A DNA stretch of 64,000 nucleotides from Spartobacteria bacterium (GCA_947471565.1 CANIVT010000001.1:258612-322611); one strand, 5' to 3'. Counted from the stretch's first letter, positions 1-8,932 are shown. A program made the numbers and translations. The notes: generated by a model from the sequence alone, not told the origin.

Positions 1-1
1 T

Positions 2-454
2 GCCCTAGGTTCCAATCTGGGTGATAAATCCGCTCTTTTGAATCAGGGAATCGGCCATCTTAGGAAGATCCATGAGTCCGGGGATTTTCTTCTCTCTGGC
101 TTTCATGAGACGGCACCAATGGACTGCTCTCCAGGCACCCCCTCCTTTCTCAATGCCGTAGCCGAAATCGGGACATCACTGACTCCCATGGAGCTGCTTC
201 AACGACTCCAGGAGGAAGAGACCCGATCAGGCCGCCCCAAGGACCATGCCCGCAACACTTCCCGCACCCTGGATCTCGATCTCCTTTACTGCGACGAAAT
301 GACCCTGCATGAGTCGGAGCTTGAGATTCCCCATCCCCGAATGACTGAGCGCTCCTTTGTGCTTGCCCCACTGGCCGAGATCCGCCCCGATCTCAAGCTC
401 CCCGGATGGGAGATGACCTGCTCTGAATACCTCTTAAGAATTCATAAGAACTAG
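2..454 (+). CDS. folK: 2-amino-4-hydroxy-6-hydroxymethyldihydropteridine diphosphokinase (HPPK), 5' end missing
   Basis: HPPK moves pyrophosphate from ATP to 6-hydroxymethyl-7,8-dihydropterin, the step before dihydropteroate synthase in folate synthesis. The gene enters from the left edge. The frame is open from base 2 and its first residues read ALGSNLGDK, the family's N-terminal GSNLGD signature, so only a few codons are lost. Further in, RNTSRTLDLDLLY and PHPRMTERSFVLAPL are the two classic active-site blocks. About 150 residues are visible, near the usual size. The TTG at 38 is internal and is not the start. panB follows 20 bases downstream on the same strand, so the two cofactor genes may be cotranscribed (inference). 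Confidence 0.95.
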   Translation, partial: ALGSNLGDKSALLNQGIGHLRKIHESGDFLLSGFHETAPMDCSPGTPSFLNAVAEIGTSLTPMELLQRLQEEETRSGRPKDHARNTSRTLDLDLLYCDEMTLHESELEIPHPRMTERSFVLAPLAEIRPDLKLPGWEMTCSEYLLRIHKN

Positions 455-474
455 TATTTATTATCTGATTATCA

Positions 475-1239
475 ATGGTTAATATTCTTAAAGACTCTTG
501 GATATCCAGGAAGGCATCCGGGGAGAGACAGGGATGGTTGACTGCCTACGACTACCCATCCGCTCGCCTCCTTGATGAGTCTGGGATTGACTTGATCCTC
601 GTCGGGGATTCCCTGGGAATGGTCGTTTTGGGACAAAAGGATACAGTTGATGTGACCTTGGGAGAGATGATCCACCACCTCAAGGCGGTCCGCCGGGGTG
701 TTTCCCGTGCCCCGGTGGCAGTCGACCTTCCATCGCACACCTATGATACTCCTGCCCAGGCCCTTGCGAGCGCAAGACTACTAGTTGAAGCCGGTGCCGA
801 TGCCGTGAAGTTGGAGGGCCCTCTTCCCGAGATTATTGCCACCCTGACCAAGGAATCCATTCAGGTGATCGGACATCTCGGCATGCTTCCCCAGCACGTC
901 CGAGAGGAGGGTGGCTACCATCGGAAGGGGAAATCCGAGGAAGAGGCCAGCCGACTCCTGCAGGCCGCCCTCGATCTGCAGGCGGCTGGATGCTGCGCCA
1001 TTGTTTTGGAACTTGTAGAGGCTACTCTTACAGAGACAATTAGTAATAAACTGGCCATTCCAACTATCGGAATCGGTAGTGGCACGGGGTGTGATGGACA
1101 GATTCTGGTGACGACAGACCTGCTGGGACTCCAACCGTGGTTCCGTCCTTCCTTTGTGACCCCCAAAGCCGACCTCGCCACCCCCTTTAAGACCGCAGTA
1201 AAGGAATTCATTCAGGAAACTAAGGGTGCAGAGAAGTGA
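475..1239 (+). CDS. panB: 3-methyl-2-oxobutanoate hydroxymethyltransferase
   Basis: PanB makes ketopantoate from 2-oxoisovalerate and methylene-tetrahydrofolate, the first committed step of pantothenate and CoA synthesis. The protein has 254 residues, close to the family norm of about 265. The N-terminal half shows TAYDYPSARLLDESGID and VGDSLGMVVLG, which carry the Mg-binding Asp, followed by the ketoacid-binding segment and IGIGSG near residue 195. The usual MPF-x-S-Y segment reads LPSHTY here. The ATG at 475 has no clear Shine-Dalgarno sequence. It sits next to folK, which serves the folate pathway that supplies its one-carbon cosubstrate. The stop codon falls at the edge of a repeat arm (1235-1270). 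Confidence 0.95.
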   Translation: MVNILKDSWISRKASGERQGWLTAYDYPSARLLDESGIDLILVGDSLGMVVLGQKDTVDVTLGEMIHHLKAVRRGVSRAPVAVDLPSHTYDTPAQALASARLLVEAGADAVKLEGPLPEIIATLTKESIQVIGHLGMLPQHVREEGGYHRKGKSEEEASRLLQAALDLQAAGCCAIVLELVEATLTETISNKLAIPTIGIGSGTGCDGQILVTTDLLGLQPWFRPSFVTPKADLATPFKTAVKEFIQETKGAEK

Positions 1240-1362
1240 AAAAGTTAAAAATGTTAGAAAGTTAAAATAGATTGCTGATTTAATAGATTTTTAAAAACTG
1301 CCTTTTTTAACTATTCCACGTTTGCACCCCCCTTTAACCCTTTCACCTTTTAACTTTTCCCC
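1235..1362. repeat. Inverted pair of degenerate octamer repeats (GTTARAAN family), copy 1
   Basis: The left arm at 1235-1270 is a loose tandem of octamers such as GTTAAAAA, GTTAGAAA and GTTAAAAT. The right arm at 1331-1362 is pyrimidine-rich and is the same repeat on the opposite strand (GTTAAAAG, GTGAAAGG, GTTAAAG when reverse-complemented). The left arm overlaps the panB stop and the right arm touches the ATG of the next gene, so the element fills the whole gap. Related pairs occur at 15747-15880 and 20380-20500, and a single arm at 39461-39490. Confidence 0.7.
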
Positions 1363-2268
1363 ATGTCCAACGGTGATCTCCAGTTGAAGGCCGCTCAGGG
1401 GCGGAGTGCTGTCCTGACAGGGGTTCTTCTGAATCTCGTCCTCTCCACCGGGAAGATCGCCGGAGGCTTGATCGGTAGATCCAATGCCCTGATCGCAGAC
1501 GGGATCGAGTCCCTGCTCGACCTCTTCAGCTCGCTCCTGATCTGGGGTGCCCTCAAGTATGCGGCCAAGCCCGCTGATGCGGAGCACCCGTACGGTCACG
1601 GAAAGGCCGAGTCCCTTGCCTCCATCGTGGGTGCCCTCGTCCTCGCGGTGGCCGGCGCTCTCATTGCCCATAACAGCATCAGCCAGCTTATCGCCGCCGC
1701 ACACGGCGCCGTCATCGACCTCCCCTCCCCCTGGACCCTCCTTCTGCTTGTAGTCGTCATCGGTCTGAAGGAGCTGCTCTTCCGGATTATGGCCAGCAAG
1801 GCCCGCCGCATCGGGAGCAACGCCCTGCTGGCCGACGCCTGGCATCACCGTTCGGACGCCGTCACCTCGATCGCCGCCTTTATCGGCATCACCATCAGCC
1901 TTGTCGGGGGGAAAGGTTTCGAGGTCGCCGACGACTGGGCTGCCCTCTTTGCCTGCGTGGTCATCTTCTATAGCTCCTACTCCATGCTGCGCCTCTCCCT
2001 CGGTGACGTCATGGATGCGAAGGTCTCGGACGAGGCCGAGGAGACCATCATGCGGACCACCTGCTCCGTCCCCGGGGTCATCAGCGCCGAAAAATGCCGT
2101 GTTCGCAAAAGCGGCCTCTCCTACCTTGCGGATCTCCACATCCGAGTGAAGGGTGAACTCACTGTCCGCGAAGGACACCGCATTTCCCACGAGGTAAAAG
2201 ACAGGTTGCTGGCCTCTGAGTTACCTCTGGAAGATGTGACCGTCCACCTCGAACCCGAAGAAGGTTAA
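1363..2268 (+). CDS. Cation diffusion facilitator (CDF) family efflux transporter
   Basis: CDF proteins export divalent metals such as Zn, Fe, Mn or Co across the inner membrane by proton exchange. The 301 residues include about six membrane segments. The paired metal-site regions are both present: SNALIADGIESLLD in TM2 (residues 40-53, Asp46) and DAWHHRSDA in TM5 (residues 158-166, Asp158, His162). HPYGHGKAE (75-83) is the conserved loop after TM2. The C-terminal 90 residues form the soluble dimerisation domain, with HISHEVKDR-type and VHLEP features. The metal cannot be told from sequence. No SD is seen because the gene is preceded directly by a pyrimidine-rich repeat arm. Confidence 0.92.
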   Translation: MSNGDLQLKAAQGRSAVLTGVLLNLVLSTGKIAGGLIGRSNALIADGIESLLDLFSSLLIWGALKYAAKPADAEHPYGHGKAESLASIVGALVLAVAGALIAHNSISQLIAAAHGAVIDLPSPWTLLLLVVVIGLKELLFRIMASKARRIGSNALLADAWHHRSDAVTSIAAFIGITISLVGGKGFEVADDWAALFACVVIFYSSYSMLRLSLGDVMDAKVSDEAEETIMRTTCSVPGVISAEKCRVRKSGLSYLADLHIRVKGELTVREGHRISHEVKDRLLASELPLEDVTVHLEPEEG

Positions 2269-2328
2269 ACGGGGGCTTTTGAGTTCTGGCGGTGGGACGA
2301 TCTCGTTTGAGATCCATCTGCCCTTGTT

Positions 2329-2350
2329 CTTTGCGCCTCTGCGGGAGAAT
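2329..2350. repeat. Solo copy of the GCAGAGGC repeat family
   Basis: The bases TTGCGCCTCTGCGGGA lie in the gap between the convergent CDF and SulP genes. They match, on the minus strand, the arms that bracket the GxxExxY gene at 28.2-28.7 kb. No partner arm is seen nearby. A 6-bp hairpin (GATCTC-GTTT-GAGATC, 2299-2314) sits just upstream but lacks a T-run, so I do not call it a terminator. Confidence 0.6.
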
Positions 2351-2353
2351 TTC

Positions 2354-4027
2354 CTACACCTGCCGGAAAGCAGCCAGTGATTGCTTGCGGGAGCGGAAGA
2401 GATGACTCTCCCCAATCTCACCGGCGAGACACTGGTGATCCAGATCCTTGCGTAGACCCGCAGTCACCCGAGTCAGGGCTAGGGCGACACCCCTCCCTGC
2501 CAGATCGGAGCATAGTTCCGCGAGGGCTTTACCCGCCGTGAAGTCCATCGAGGTAATCGGCCCGCAGTCGACAATCACAGCCTTCACGTCAGGCGAACCG
2601 TCGACGAGGCGGCGGATCTCGGAGCAAAAGTGAGGGGCATTGGCGTAATAGAGATCGGTGCCAAACCAATACAGAATCACGCCCGGTTCGACGAAGATTC
2701 CTGGCTCGGTTTTCTCCATACGCCAGTGGATCTCGGGATCCCTCACCACGACGGCGGTCCGTGGTTGGTATCCCCGACGGACATGGTCCAGGAGTGAAAC
2801 GACGAGGGCGAGGACGATGCCGTATTCCACCCCGAGGAAGACGACGCAGGAGGCCGTGAAAAGAGCTACATAAAACTCCTTCCGCCCGCAGTTCCAGAGT
2901 TCAAGAAATCCGGAGAGATCGACCATGCGAAGAGCCACCAGGAAAACAATTGCCCCCAGGACACAAAGAGGCAGGAACTTCAGCGGACCGGTCAGCAGAA
3001 GCAAGATGACGCCGACGGTCGTAGCCGTGGCCAGATTCGCAAGCTGGGAGCGTCCGCCGCACGACTCAAGCATGGCGGTCTGGGTGGGGCTTCCATTGAC
3101 GACAAAGGTACCGCTGAATCCCGCCATGACATTGGCCACGCCGAGGCCGAGCAGGTCGCGATTTTCGTCGGGCTCCATGCGGTGTTTGATCCCGAAGGCA
3201 CGCGAGGTGGCCGAACTCTGAGTGATGATCATGACGAAGCAGGCAGCGGCAATAGGCATGAGCTCGCGTACATGATCCCAGGAAATCTCGGGCAAGGTGA
3301 GAGGTGGCAGCCCCCCCTTGACGGGACCTATGAGGAGAATGCCGTGATCACCGAATCTCAGAAGGGCGCTCAGGGCGATCGTCCCCAGGACGGCAAGCAA
3401 GGCTCCAGGAAAACGGGGAAACCAGCGACGGGCTCCCAGGATGATCGCCATCACCCCTATTGAAACGAACAGTGTCGGGACATGAAGGCTTCCGAGCTGC
3501 GTCGCTACGGTCCAGAGCTGAAAGAGGCTCGAAGAGCCGTTGACCTGGATGCCCAGCATCTGGCCGAGTACCGCGATCGCTACCTGCACCCCCACCCCGG
3601 AAAGAAAACCGATCAGCACGGTCCGCGACAGAAAGTCCGCTAGGAACCCGAGCTTCATGATCCGGGCGAGCAGGAGGAGCCCACCGGTCATGAGCGCAAC
3701 CACAGAAGCATGAGCGAGGAAAAGCTCCGTACCCCGCTGAGCCATGGGAGAGATGCCGGTAGAGAGTATCACTGCCGTGGCCGAGTCAGCCGCGACGAAG
3801 AGGTAGCGCGCCCCACCGAAAAGGGCGAAGGCGATCACTGGAAAGAGCAGCGTGTAGAGTCCGGTGATGACGGGAACTCCAGCGATGCGGGCATAGCCCA
3901 TCGCCTGGGGAATGTTCATCGCGGCCAGGGAAATCCCGGCGAAGATCTCCGGAAGGATCCGTGCGCGCTCCAGGGGAAAGATCCCCGGAATCAGGCGGGA
4001 GAGACGGTTGCTAAGAGAGGGGGGCAT
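2354..4027 (-). CDS. SulP family inorganic anion transporter with C-terminal STAS domain
   Basis: SulP proteins carry sulfate, bicarbonate or other anions across the inner membrane. From the ATG at 4027 the product is 557 residues. A hydrophobic core of 10-14 membrane segments begins with the family signature FAGISLAAMNIPQAMGYARIAG. The C-terminal 110 residues form a STAS domain, with VIVDCGPITSMDFTAGKAL carrying the conserved Asp/Ser loop. The frame stays open to a start at 4120, but that would overlap the upstream methyltransferase by 55 bases and lacks homology-like sequence, so I prefer 4027. The methyltransferase ends 38 bases upstream on the same strand. Substrate is not predictable: sulfate and bicarbonate are both possible. 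Confidence 0.92.
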   Translation of the reverse strand: MPPSLSNRLSRLIPGIFPLERARILPEIFAGISLAAMNIPQAMGYARIAGVPVITGLYTLLFPVIAFALFGGARYLFVAADSATAVILSTGISPMAQRGTELFLAHASVVALMTGGLLLLARIMKLGFLADFLSRTVLIGFLSGVGVQVAIAVLGQMLGIQVNGSSSLFQLWTVATQLGSLHVPTLFVSIGVMAIILGARRWFPRFPGALLAVLGTIALSALLRFGDHGILLIGPVKGGLPPLTLPEISWDHVRELMPIAAACFVMIITQSSATSRAFGIKHRMEPDENRDLLGLGVANVMAGFSGTFVVNGSPTQTAMLESCGGRSQLANLATATTVGVILLLLTGPLKFLPLCVLGAIVFLVALRMVDLSGFLELWNCGRKEFYVALFTASCVVFLGVEYGIVLALVVSLLDHVRRGYQPRTAVVVRDPEIHWRMEKTEPGIFVEPGVILYWFGTDLYYANAPHFCSEIRRLVDGSPDVKAVIVDCGPITSMDFTAGKALAELCSDLAGRGVALALTRVTAGLRKDLDHQCLAGEIGESHLFRSRKQSLAAFRQV

Positions 4028-4065
4028 TTCTTGGGAAGAGAAGTGTGAGATTTCCCATGACAATT

Positions 4066-4677
4066 CTAAGAGCCTTCCATTTCCATCGCCATGCCGTGGA
4101 GTTCCGGACCTAGGTAGCAATGGGAGCCGACCGCAAGGAAACCATGACTTCGAAGAAGAGTACGGTAGTAGGAAGAGGATTGGAGACCCTTCTTGGGAAA
4201 GTCTCCCGTGAGAGAATCCTGCGCCGTGTAAAGTTCGAGAAAGGCGACTCCTGCGCAGCGAGGTGCCAGTGAGGCGAGGCCTAGTTTCAGTTCCGACAGA
4301 TCGAGGTAGAAGAGCGTGTCACTGCAGACAATCAGATCGTAGGAATCGGCGAGTCGGAGTTCCTCCAGCGAGGCAAAGGAGCCGAGGAGAATGTTGCGCG
4401 ACTTGCCATAACGTTCGACCGCATAACGGCTGGAATCGATCCCGGTGTAGCGGATTCCCTTCCGCAGGGAGCGCAAGGCCGGAAACCAATTCCCCTCCCC
4501 GCATCCGACGTCCAAGACAGTGCGGACGGGACGCTCAAGGTAATACTCCGCCACCGAGAGGGCCAGGGCAGCCTTCCTCCGGATCGCGGCAGAGGATTTC
4601 ACCCTTGTCTTGGGATCTCGATACCACCGGTCGAAATACGCCCGGTCATAGCGCTCTGTATCGGATTTTTTTGTCAT
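4066..4677 (-). CDS. Class I SAM-dependent methyltransferase
   Basis: The 203-residue protein has a Rossmann SAM-binding fold: motif I is TVLDVGCGEGNWFPAL (about residues 53-68), followed by YTGIDSSRYAVERYG for the acidic loop that holds the SAM ribose, and YDLIVCSDTLFYLDLSEL for motif IV. It resembles small-molecule type methyltransferases (Methyltransf_11/23 type) more than rRNA enzymes, but the substrate cannot be named. A TTG one codon upstream (4680) is possible; the ATG at 4677 is the simpler choice. SulP follows on the same strand after 38 bases. The upstream gap is an inverted repeat pair (4683-4765). Confidence 0.85.
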   Translation of the reverse strand: MTKKSDTERYDRAYFDRWYRDPKTRVKSSAAIRRKAALALSVAEYYLERPVRTVLDVGCGEGNWFPALRSLRKGIRYTGIDSSRYAVERYGKSRNILLGSFASLEELRLADSYDLIVCSDTLFYLDLSELKLGLASLAPRCAGVAFLELYTAQDSLTGDFPKKGLQSSSYYRTLLRSHGFLAVGSHCYLGPELHGMAMEMEGS

Positions 4678-4682
4678 CAAAA

Positions 4683-4765
4683 AAATCGGTCATTGGGTGA
4701 TAGGGAACAGGTGATCGGAAAGAGTGTCCAATACCCGATTCCCCATCCCCTATTGCCCATTCCCG
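4683..4765. repeat. Inverted pair of short repeats (CCCATTCCC / GGGTGATAGGG type)
   Basis: The right arm (4733-4765) runs as a loose 7-9 base tandem: CCCGATT, CCCCATC, CCCTATTG, CCCATTCCC. The left arm (about 4690-4712) reads TCATTGGGTGATAGGGAAC, roughly its reverse complement. It resembles the heptanucleotide short tandemly repeated repeats of cyanobacteria in style. It fills the gap between the methyltransferase start and the ppnP stop. Confidence 0.6.
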
Positions 4766-4770
4766 ACGCC

Positions 4771-5085
4771 TTAGCCGAGGAACGAGCAGACATAGTGACA
4801 GGGATCTCCTGCCACGGTGATCGTGAATCCGGAATTGGCAGGAACCTCGAAGGACTGGCCCGACGCGTATTCGGAGGTCGTGTTGGTGCCGTCGAGCACC
4901 ACGGAGGCTGCTCCCTCGACGAGTTCCATGAGCTCCGCCTTTCCGGTGCCGAAGTGATAGCTCCCCGGCAGGATGACGCCGACAGTCTTGTGCTCGCCGG
5001 CAGACGTGATGAGAGTGTGGGAGATGACGCGGCCCTCAAAGTAGACGTTGGCCTTGGCGTGGACGGTGGCGTTGGTGAATTCCAT
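4771..5085 (-). CDS. ppnP: Pyrimidine/purine nucleoside phosphorylase (PpnP, DUF1255)
   Basis: PpnP is a small cupin that splits a wide range of nucleosides with phosphate to give ribose-1-phosphate and base. The 104-residue product contains the family marks: NVYFEGRVISHT near the N terminus, KTVGVILPGSYHFGTGKAELMELVEG in the middle and SGQSFEVPANSGFTI plus YVCSFLG at the end. The E. coli protein has 94 residues. The frame is open further upstream, but homology starts at the ATG at 5085. The gene is divergent from the secreted protein at 5159, with only 73 bases between their starts. Confidence 0.92.
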   Translation of the reverse strand: MEFTNATVHAKANVYFEGRVISHTLITSAGEHKTVGVILPGSYHFGTGKAELMELVEGAASVVLDGTNTTSEYASGQSFEVPANSGFTITVAGDPCHYVCSFLG

Positions 5086-5158
5086 GGAAGGGTGATCGTT
5101 GTCCGGCGCCTTCTTTGCAAGTGGAAAGATCCCCTGTCTCCTTTCAAGATGCCCGCCA

Positions 5159-5617
5159 ATGAGAGTCCTTCTCGTGATCCTTGCCCTGGTGGGAACCCTC
5201 CCCCGACTCAACGCCGCGCTGGGGGAAACGACTGCCCAGTCGATCACTCGCTACGGAAAACCGGAGCGTGATGCCCTGCAGCAGAGCGGCCTACTCTTCT
5301 TTCGTAAGGGGGATCTCTGCGCTATTGCCCATTTTCAGCAGGGAAAATGCGATGTCCTCAGTCTTTTCAGCACGGAGAATGACATGGGGCTTCCGAAAGA
5401 TCTTGGCGAAGAGAGGATCAAGTCACTGCTTAAAAGCGAGGGAGGTCATTCCGGATGGACTCACCTGCCGGGGTTCACCATCAATGGTGTCTGGGATTCC
5501 GCCGACGGGAAAAGCTTCGCCATCTACGACACGATGCGGCACAAGCTCGTGATCATGACCCGGGAGGCCTATCACCGGGAAAAGATGGAGAAGAAGAAAG
5601 CTCTCTCGGGGAGGTAA
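5159..5617 (+). CDS. Small secreted protein of unknown function
   Basis: A 152-residue protein. The first 20 or so residues (MRVLLVILALVGTLPRLNAA) look like a signal peptide, so it is probably periplasmic. The mature part has no cysteine cluster or catalytic motif that I recognise. It contains one Cys-bearing stretch (LCAIAHFQQGKCDVLSLF) and ends in a basic tail with three consecutive Lys residues. The ATG at 5159 was chosen because it starts the signal peptide exactly; a longer frame reaches back to 5099. The gene at 5675 follows 57 bases later on the same strand. I could not assign a family. Confidence 0.7.
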   Translation: MRVLLVILALVGTLPRLNAALGETTAQSITRYGKPERDALQQSGLLFFRKGDLCAIAHFQQGKCDVLSLFSTENDMGLPKDLGEERIKSLLKSEGGHSGWTHLPGFTINGVWDSADGKSFAIYDTMRHKLVIMTREAYHREKMEKKKALSGR

Positions 5618-5674
5618 GAGTCTGTCGTAGGACGTGTCGTTTGACACGATCCTACCGGCGGATAAACTCCACCC

Positions 5675-7891
5675 ATGAAGACTTGGATCCGCTCCCTTTT
5701 CGTCCTTCTGGCGGCGATCGCCTTCGTTCCGGCCCACGGACAGGACTCCGCCACCTCAGCGCCCCAGGGATGGCCGAGGAGCTTCACCAACAACGGGACC
5801 TCTTTCACCGTCTACCAGCCCCAAGCAACCTCTCTCGATAACGGCGTCCTCTCCTTCCGGATGGCCGTTTCGGCGACTCCTCAAGGCGCAGCCGCACCGG
5901 GATTCGGCACAGTCAAGCTGACGGGCATCATCACTTCCAATCCTGACGGCATGACCGTGGCCCTCAACGAGGTGGCCGTCGTCAAATCCTCCTTCCCCTC
6001 CTTCCCCGATCAGGCAATGAACTATGCGCAGGCGGTTGCCGCACAGGCTCAGGTCTGGGGGCAGAGCCTCTCCCAGCAAGCCATTCAGGCCAATCTTGCC
6101 GTGACGCAGGCCGAGTCCAAGAAACCGAAGGCCGTCGCCGTGCAAAATCCCGTTCCCAAGATCATCCTGAGCCAGAGCCCGGCGATCCTCGTCCTGGTAG
6201 ACGGGCAACCCGCGCTTCGCCCCGTCCCTGGATCATCCGTGCTGCGCGTGATCAACACGCAGGCCCTGATCGCCCTCGATCAGTCGAGTGGAACGTTCTA
6301 TCTCCGGGTCAACGGTGGCTGGGTCCAGTCATCCCAAATCACAGGAACCTGGACCCCGGCGGCTAATCCCCCCGATGCCTTGACTCCTCTCCTCCAGCAG
6401 GCGACCACGGCCGGGAATGTCCAGCTCTACAACCCCCAGCAGGGAGCCTCTTCCTCCGCCACTCCGACCGTTTATGTGAGCACAGTACCCGCGGAACTGA
6501 TCGTGACGCAGGGAGCACCCAACTTCCAACCCGTCAGCGGCACCCAACTCCTTCATGCCGCCAATACCTCCTCCTCCCTGTTCATGGATGTCGCCAAGCA
6601 GACCTATTACCTCGTGATTTCCGGCCGCTGGTTCTCGACCCAAAATCTCTCGGGTGCCTGGCAGTTTGTCCCGGCCAACCAACTCCCGGCTGATTTCGCG
6701 AACATTCCGGAGAACGCCCCTGCAGGAACGGTGCTGGCCTCCGTCTCGGGAACCAAACAGGCCCAGGAGGCCTCGATCTCCTCCTCGGTGCCTCAGACCG
6801 CTCGCATTGCGCGCAGTTCATCCGGTTCGGTGACCTATGACGGTGCCCCACAGTTCTCAAAGATCAGCGGCACGGAACTCTCCTATGCGGTCAACACCGC
6901 CACACCGGTCGTGAAAGTTTCTTCCTCACGCTACTATGCCGTGATCAACGGCGTCTGGTTCAAGGCCCCTTCCCCGACCGGCCCCTGGACTGTTGCCGAC
7001 AAGGTGCCCACCTCGGTCTACACGATTCCACCGAGTTGCCCGATTTACTACGCAACCAGCGTCTCTGTCTACGGATCGACCCCCGACTATGTGACCGTGG
7101 GTTACACTCCGGGTTATTACGGCACCTGCCTCTCCCCGGAGGGTGTGGTTGTCTTCGGCACCGGCTATAATTATGTCCCCTACATTGGCTCGACCTGGAT
7201 CGCGCCACCGCTCACCTACGGGTTTGGAGCCGGGATCGCCTGCGGTCTGGCCACGGGATTCGCCGTCGGCCTGGCATTCGATCATGGGTGGGGCTGCGCT
7301 CCAGGCTGGGGCGGTGGATGGAACGGATCGCCCAACAACAGCTTCAACGGCAACACGATCAACAGGAGCTACAGCATCCAGAACAATGTCTACAACCGCT
7401 GGGGTAACAACAACCTCTCCAACGTGAACCGTCAGCAACTCCAGCAGGATCGACAGAACTTCGATCAGAATCATCCCCAGGCGGCGAGCGACATGAACCG
7501 CGCCGAGCAGAACTTCAAGACCGAGCATCCCCAGGCATCGCAGGATCTCCATCAGAATGCACGGCGCGCCGCGGACAACGGTGATTTCTCGAGGGATTCC
7601 CTCTCCCATGACTCCTCGCACCTCGGTGGCAACAACGTCTTCGCAGGGCGCGATGGCAACGCCTACCGCAGCGCCTCCGACGGCGCTTGGCAGCAGCACA
7701 ACAACTCGGGTTGGCATAATACCGACAACTCCTTCTCCCACGGAGACATCGGCCGTGATCTCGACAACCAGCGCTTCGCCCGCAATGCAGGCGGATTCCG
7801 GGACTCGGGATTCGGCGGCAGTCACTCCTACGGAGGAGGGCGTTCCTTCGGTGGAGGCGGATTCAGGGGTGGCGGCGGTTTCCGCCGCTGA
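5675..7891 (+). CDS. Large secreted protein resembling proteins annotated carbohydrate-binding family V/XII
   Basis: The 738 residues start with a clear signal peptide (MKTWIRSLFVLLAAIAFVPAHG). The core repeats a module three times in which a PAELIVTQGAPNFQPVSGT-like line is followed by a short tract ending in WF or W and GPW (near residues 165-225, 265-335 and 385-440). This layout matches database proteins labelled carbohydrate-binding family V/XII, though sugar binding is unproven. Residues 455-545 are Gly/Tyr-rich and could insert into a membrane. The last 190 residues are Asn/Gln/Ser-rich, rich in NNN and QQ runs, and end in an RGGGGFRR Gly-Arg tail. Probably an envelope or matrix protein (inference). 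No similar gene lies nearby. Confidence 0.7.
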   Translation: MKTWIRSLFVLLAAIAFVPAHGQDSATSAPQGWPRSFTNNGTSFTVYQPQATSLDNGVLSFRMAVSATPQGAAAPGFGTVKLTGIITSNPDGMTVALNEVAVVKSSFPSFPDQAMNYAQAVAAQAQVWGQSLSQQAIQANLAVTQAESKKPKAVAVQNPVPKIILSQSPAILVLVDGQPALRPVPGSSVLRVINTQALIALDQSSGTFYLRVNGGWVQSSQITGTWTPAANPPDALTPLLQQATTAGNVQLYNPQQGASSSATPTVYVSTVPAELIVTQGAPNFQPVSGTQLLHAANTSSSLFMDVAKQTYYLVISGRWFSTQNLSGAWQFVPANQLPADFANIPENAPAGTVLASVSGTKQAQEASISSSVPQTARIARSSSGSVTYDGAPQFSKISGTELSYAVNTATPVVKVSSSRYYAVINGVWFKAPSPTGPWTVADKVPTSVYTIPPSCPIYYATSVSVYGSTPDYVTVGYTPGYYGTCLSPEGVVVFGTGYNYVPYIGSTWIAPPLTYGFGAGIACGLATGFAVGLAFDHGWGCAPGWGGGWNGSPNNSFNGNTINRSYSIQNNVYNRWGNNNLSNVNRQQLQQDRQNFDQNHPQAASDMNRAEQNFKTEHPQASQDLHQNARRAADNGDFSRDSLSHDSSHLGGNNVFAGRDGNAYRSASDGAWQQHNNSGWHNTDNSFSHGDIGRDLDNQRFARNAGGFRDSGFGGSHSYGGGRSFGGGGFRGGGGFRR

Positions 7892-8017
7892 GCTAAGATT
7901 CATACTCAGGCGCTAAAACCCCTCGTTTCTTCACCAAGCGCGCAGAAATCGATTCTCATGGCGGGTGTCTTTACCATTACTCTTGAGAGTTAATTCCAAG
8001 GGAGTTTGCATGGACAG

Positions 8018-8932
8018 ATGCAACTTGATGTGAAGAAGAACCTTTGGGGTATCGATCTCGGGGGAACCAAGATCGAGGGAGCCATCCTTGATCCGGGCCA
8101 TCCCGAGAAGGCGATCCAGCGACTCCGTGTCCCCACAGAATCAGCCAATGGTTATGACCATATTCTCAGTCAGTTCGCCAAGCTAATCTCTCTTCTCGAG
8201 GAAGCCTCCGGAACCAAACGCCCCGAGCGTATCGGGATCGGCACCCCCGGAGTAACCACGCCCAGAACCGGACTGCTCAAGAATTCCAACACCCTCTGCC
8301 TGAACGGAAAGCCCCTGGCCGCTGATCTCTCCCGCGTACTCGGTTGCGAGGCGATCCTCGCCAATGACGCCAACTGCTGCGCCCTCGCCGAGGCCACGCT
8401 TGGTGCTGCCAAGGGTCACAAGACCGTCTTCGGGATCATTCTGGGAACCGGAGTGGGAGGAGGCATCGTGGTCGACGGCCATGTTCTCTCGGGAACCCAC
8501 GGCATCTGCGGAGAGTGGGGTCACAACCCCCTCAGCGACGAGGATGCACCCTGCTACTGCGGCCGGAAGGGATGCGTGGAGATGGTCTGCGCGGGCCCCT
8601 CCCTCGAGCGGTACTATGCTGCCAAGAGCGGCACATCGTTGAGACTCCCGCAGATCGTCAAACTCGCATCGGCAGGCGACCCCAATGCCCTCGCAACGCT
8701 GGAACGACTCCGTTCGAAATTCGCCGAGGCACTCGGCGCCGTGGTGAACATCCTCGATCCGGATGCCATCGTCATCGGCGGCGGGGTCGGAAATCTCGAT
8801 CTCCTCTACACCCAGGAAACCCGCGACGCCGTCTGCGCACACCTCTTCAACGACCGTTTCGACACACCTCTGCTGAAACCCTCCCTTGGAGATAGCGCCG
8901 GGGTCTTCGGGGCAGCTATGCTGGCTACTTAA
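8018..8932 (+). CDS. ROK family sugar kinase
   Basis: ROK kinases phosphorylate glucose, fructose, N-acetylmannosamine or related sugars with ATP. The 304-residue protein has the N-terminal ATP motif GIDLGGTKIEGA, a GTGVGGGIVVDG phosphate loop in the centre, and the ROK zinc motif CYCGRKGCVEMVCAGPSLE, with conserved Glu and Cys residues. An AHLF...GAAMLAT end closes the fold. Glucose is the likeliest substrate but not certain. It has no repressor-type helix-turn-helix domain, so it is an enzyme. The start is ambiguous: ATG at 8018, or an in-frame TTG at 8006 next to the purine-rich AAGGGAG (7998-8004). Confidence 0.92.
   Translation: MQLDVKKNLWGIDLGGTKIEGAILDPGHPEKAIQRLRVPTESANGYDHILSQFAKLISLLEEASGTKRPERIGIGTPGVTTPRTGLLKNSNTLCLNGKPLAADLSRVLGCEAILANDANCCALAEATLGAAKGHKTVFGIILGTGVGGGIVVDGHVLSGTHGICGEWGHNPLSDEDAPCYCGRKGCVEMVCAGPSLERYYAAKSGTSLRLPQIVKLASAGDPNALATLERLRSKFAEALGAVVNILDPDAIVIGGGVGNLDLLYTQETRDAVCAHLFNDRFDTPLLKPSLGDSAGVFGAAMLAT

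Noticed and set aside
1235-1362. CRISPR array from the regular repeats
   Set aside because: The units are 8 bases, degenerate, and have no constant spacers. No cas gene is nearby.
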